The notes under the pieces: model-generated | The model's database searches: none | What the model was told of the DNA's origin: nothing | What the model saw: only the letters and a program-made list of their open reading frames with translations | Source: Trichostrongylus colubriformis | Taxonomy: Eukaryota > Nematoda > Chromadorea > Rhabditida > Trichostrongylidae | DNA: 64,000 nt | Direction of reading: 5' to 3' | Assembly: GCA_963978905.1 (NCBI GenBank) | Contig: OZ022256.1 | Span: forward strand, 12,817,501-12,881,500 | Shown here: positions 61,295-64,000 of the stretch, piece by piece | Numbering within the stretch: position 1 is the stretch's first letter | Layout: each line of letters begins with the position of its first letter | Made by a program: the position numbers and the translations under genes

Positions 61295-62061
61295 ATGGCG
61301 GACGAAGAAGAGGAAATGTCGAGAGTGTGAATTTTTTTCAGCCAAGTGTCATTTTACTCTTTTTTGGTGGAAGAATAAAGGGAAGAACAAACATTTCACC
61401 CGCTGGCCCAAATTCTTCAAAATTTCATCTATCGAGTTCCGTTTAGGAATAATAGGGACACGGCGGTCTTGGACGAACTTCAAATTGACGAACGTCTTAC
61501 CGACATCTCTGGCCACTTAACTGTTGTACTCATAATCGTTGAATGGAAAGGGGAAAATGATAAAAAATTATGTAAAATCCTAGTTGACTCTCCTTTGAGT
61601 TACAGGTGTAATATGGTAGAATATTTGTTTTTCCTACATCCGACGAATTTTCGACAGACAGAAAAGTGAGTATTACAAAACTAAATCAATAAATATTGCC
61701 AAAAGTAACAAATAAAGCTTGTTCGACAAGCTATGTACTATGAAATGCCCATAAGAGCTTGTAAACAAATGTCTGAATTCCAGGAAAGCCCGTCATGGAC
61801 AATGTTAGTATTAAAAATTGAAATAGTTCGGTATTAAGACAAATGAATAACTCTACGACATGCCATCAAAAACGAGGATGTCTTTTATTGTTACCAGCAT
61901 TACTGCTGTGAACTTTTAGTTAACATCATAAGATACATATCATAGCCGACTAACGCTCATTTGTTTATTTTTACAGTGAATTCGAAAGAAAAAATATGAA
62001 ATATCAACAAATTCTACAACTAGGACAATTGGAGCAATATCAAGCCGTCAAAAAGGATTGA
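61295..62061 (+). CDS. Candidate small gene, 91 aa, function unknown
   Basis: Three pieces join in phase: 61295-61326 (start in a strong CACCATGG context), 61447-61605 and 61977-62061 (TGA at 62059). They encode about 91 aa beginning MADEEEEMSR, with an acidic start, a hydrophobic patch LTVVLIIVEW near residues 40-50, and a Gln/Lys-rich end ILQLGQLEQYQAVKKD. The junctions use GT/AG with TTTAG and TTTTTACAG acceptors. I do not recognise the family. There is no signal peptide. The patch is too short for a sure membrane span. It could be a real small protein, a truncated copy of a larger gene, or chance. A 24-bp minisatellite begins about 35 bases after the stop, so no 3' UTR is obvious. Confidence 0.38.
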
Positions 62062-62094
62062 AAGAAGAGCAATGATAAGAGTTGTAAGAAAAAT

Positions 62095-62190
62095 TCCAAA
62101 GTACCAAAATAGAATGCCAGAAAATACCAAAATAGATTACCAAAAATACCGAAATAGAATACCAAAAATACCGAAATAGAATACCAAAAC
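62095..62190 (+). repeat. Minisatellite, about 24-bp unit
   Basis: About four copies of a unit like AAATAGAATACCAAAAATACCG, the middle copies nearly identical. It begins just after the stop of the candidate small gene. Confidence 0.7.
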
Positions 62191-64000
62191 ATGCGTTCCA
62201 AATGCTTTTTTTTAGTTTCCAGGACCTTTCGTTTAAGGACTAAACGGTTACACCTCCTTTATAAATAAGCAGTTTGAAGAATTGTAGTCGCCAACTCAGC
62301 TATCCATGATGACCTTCTCACGAGCAGCCCTTTGTCCCCTTTTGATTAATTATGGCAGCGAAAATTCGAACGTCAAAATGTGGCGTGAGAAGCGCATCAT
62401 TGACAACGAGTCGGTCATTCAAGTCGCAACAGATGTAGCGCGGCCGGGATTGTTTCATTTACGGAGCGCGGACAAAGCGGACACGTGTGGAATCCTCTTT
62501 CACAAAGTACACATAACACAAGAATATCAACCATAAGCGAATAAATTCGTTCTGCTTGGGTCGCTGTTGCACAATAATCGTTTACCCGTTCCGTAAACCC
62601 CCTCTTCAATCCTATTACAGTGGCAGCAGCAAGTCGGTACGGTACAAATGAGTCATAGCGGCTCTACAATAGAGTCTGTCGATAGAATTTAACTTGCACA
62701 TTTCAGTCTTAAGAAAGGCGCTAGATGCCGAAAGACTGCCAGTGAAGCTCAAAATTCTCTCGCAACGTTTCTTTTGCAATCAATTTTGTAAAAGCCTTTT
62801 TGAGCCTTTTGGAATAAATTTTGCAAGTCTCACATTGTTCAATACATATTTAGAACAATATGAGGCTTCGGGACAAGACAATAGTCAAATTGTATTACAG
62901 TAAAGATGACAGAATGAACGCAAGCATCGAGAACCGGAAATCGCTCACAGAATGGATTTCTACAGTAGAACCAAAATTCAGAAATGGGAGAGGTTGTCAG
63001 ATCTATCAGCTTTTTGAAGGTTAAGGACATGTAAGACTACCGTACCACCTAAGGTCTATAACAATCGCGTCACCTTACTCTAGGCCCACTCTAGGCCCCG
63101 TTACAGACTCTATCGTTTTAGTCCGAAGTAATTCTTGCATTATAAAAGAAGTGACTGGACAGAAAGAAAGATGCGATCCGTGTAAGCTACCTCTAAGGTT
63201 CAAAATTTCCTGAATAATGGCCCATGTGGAAAATGGGACCTTTGGAAATCATTATAGGTGAATAACCCAACAGAGAACAAAGAGAACACAAAGCACAGAT
63301 GGGTCTTGATTTCGTGACATCACGAGATAAGTATCAAATATCGATTGAAAGCGATCGATAACAACTGAACCACGAAGTAGCAGCAACAGCAGGAGCTATG
63401 AGCCGTGCGTAGTAGCGAATAGTATCGGGTGCTGGCCGAAGTGCTGGGTTAGGCGGCAGGTCTGGCGAGCGTCATTGCTACGTAGCATAGTTGCGTAACT
63501 ATTCTCTTCCGGCCCGACGGGTAACGCCCGTATGGTTATGGTGGTAGCGGACGGGGACGCCACCGCCGAGCGACCCTTTGCCCTGTGTACTGTCCGTTCA
63601 TCGCCGGACGTCGAGCAATGATCGCGTTGACCTTGCACCCACAACACTGCGACTGTGTGGTGTGTAACGGATTAAAGGGGCATTAGGGCAGGTGACTTCA
63701 ATTCTAGTGCTTATTGATTTACGATCGATAATTGAATAAGGTATTGGGTAGGTAAATAAATAAGAGGAAAATAATTGGTTCTGTCGAATGTCCAAAGAAC
63801 AATAGCAATAAAACCCACCCCTCCCTGCAGATCCCGCTTCTAAAGCGTGCCTCGTCTTACAACGAGTCAGAATGAAAGTAGAGTGCGTGGCGCATACCAA
63901 TAAGGTCTGATCAGTCTGTCCCCTTCAATTACCTCTCGAAACCGTCTTACTATTAGGTTGTAAGGAAAGTTTTGGCCGGTTTTTGAAATTTCAACTTCGA
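62190..64000. other. Right end without a supported gene
   Basis: The stretch 62746-62825 resembles 49105-49205 (see findings). The remainder is single-copy within the window and has no splice-linked open frames. The last 46 bases begin a mariner-like element. Confidence 0.5.
63955..64000 (+). mobile_element. Start of a mariner-like element, cut by window end
   Basis: AGGTTGTAAGGAAAGTTTTGG and the following 25 bases are the reverse complement of the right end of the element at 32654-33553. The rest lies beyond the window. Confidence 0.7.

Overview
The window is nuclear DNA from a nematode, probably a strongylid or hookworm-like clade V species. That placement is inference from gene content and repeat style; no sequence search was possible. 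The direct evidence is a nematode cuticle collagen with its characteristic transmembrane and cysteine layout, short phase-consistent introns ending in TTTCAG-type acceptors, a probable spliced-leader acceptor 9 bases before a start codon, and a heavy load of mariner/Tc1 elements, MITEs and tRNA-derived SINEs.

Three large conserved genes lie on the minus strand. I rebuilt each exon by exon, requiring splice sites and reading phase to agree at every junction. (1) 18802 to 8952: a METTL13/EEF1AKNMT-type dual methyltransferase, 17 exons, about 629 aa. (2) 27211 to 22853: a membrane-anchored ectonucleotide pyrophosphatase/phosphodiesterase (NPP family), 12 exons, about 529 aa, all catalytic and metal-binding residues present. 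(3) 55202 to 31906: a light-chain-type heterodimeric amino acid transporter (LAT/SLC7, C. elegans aat type), 13 exons over 23 kb, about 488 aa, with the cysteine used to bind a heavy chain. A complete cuticle collagen (51630-52659, plus strand, 3 exons, 291 aa) is nested in the first intron of the transporter.

A possible small three-exon gene of unknown function lies at 61295-62061 (+). Two isolated exon-like pieces are at 21385-21454 (+) and 60165-60402 (-).

Layout: 1-8950 repeats and no supported gene; 8952-18802 methyltransferase with a dead mariner in intron 11; 18803-22850 intergenic, with a 76-bp perfect palindrome and a 1.7-kb inverted repeat; 22853-27211 NPP; 27212-31780 intergenic, with a foldback mariner; 31906-55202 transporter, whose introns hold most of the repeats (a six-copy 267-280 bp tandem array, several foldback MITEs, a TTAA-flanked element nested in another MITE, mariner remnants); 55203-61290 a layered repeat zone (SINE with target duplication, Tc1/mariner insertions); 61295-64000 the candidate small gene, then repeats, ending inside another mariner-like element.

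The host genes have no shared pathway that I can see and are too far apart to form an operon.
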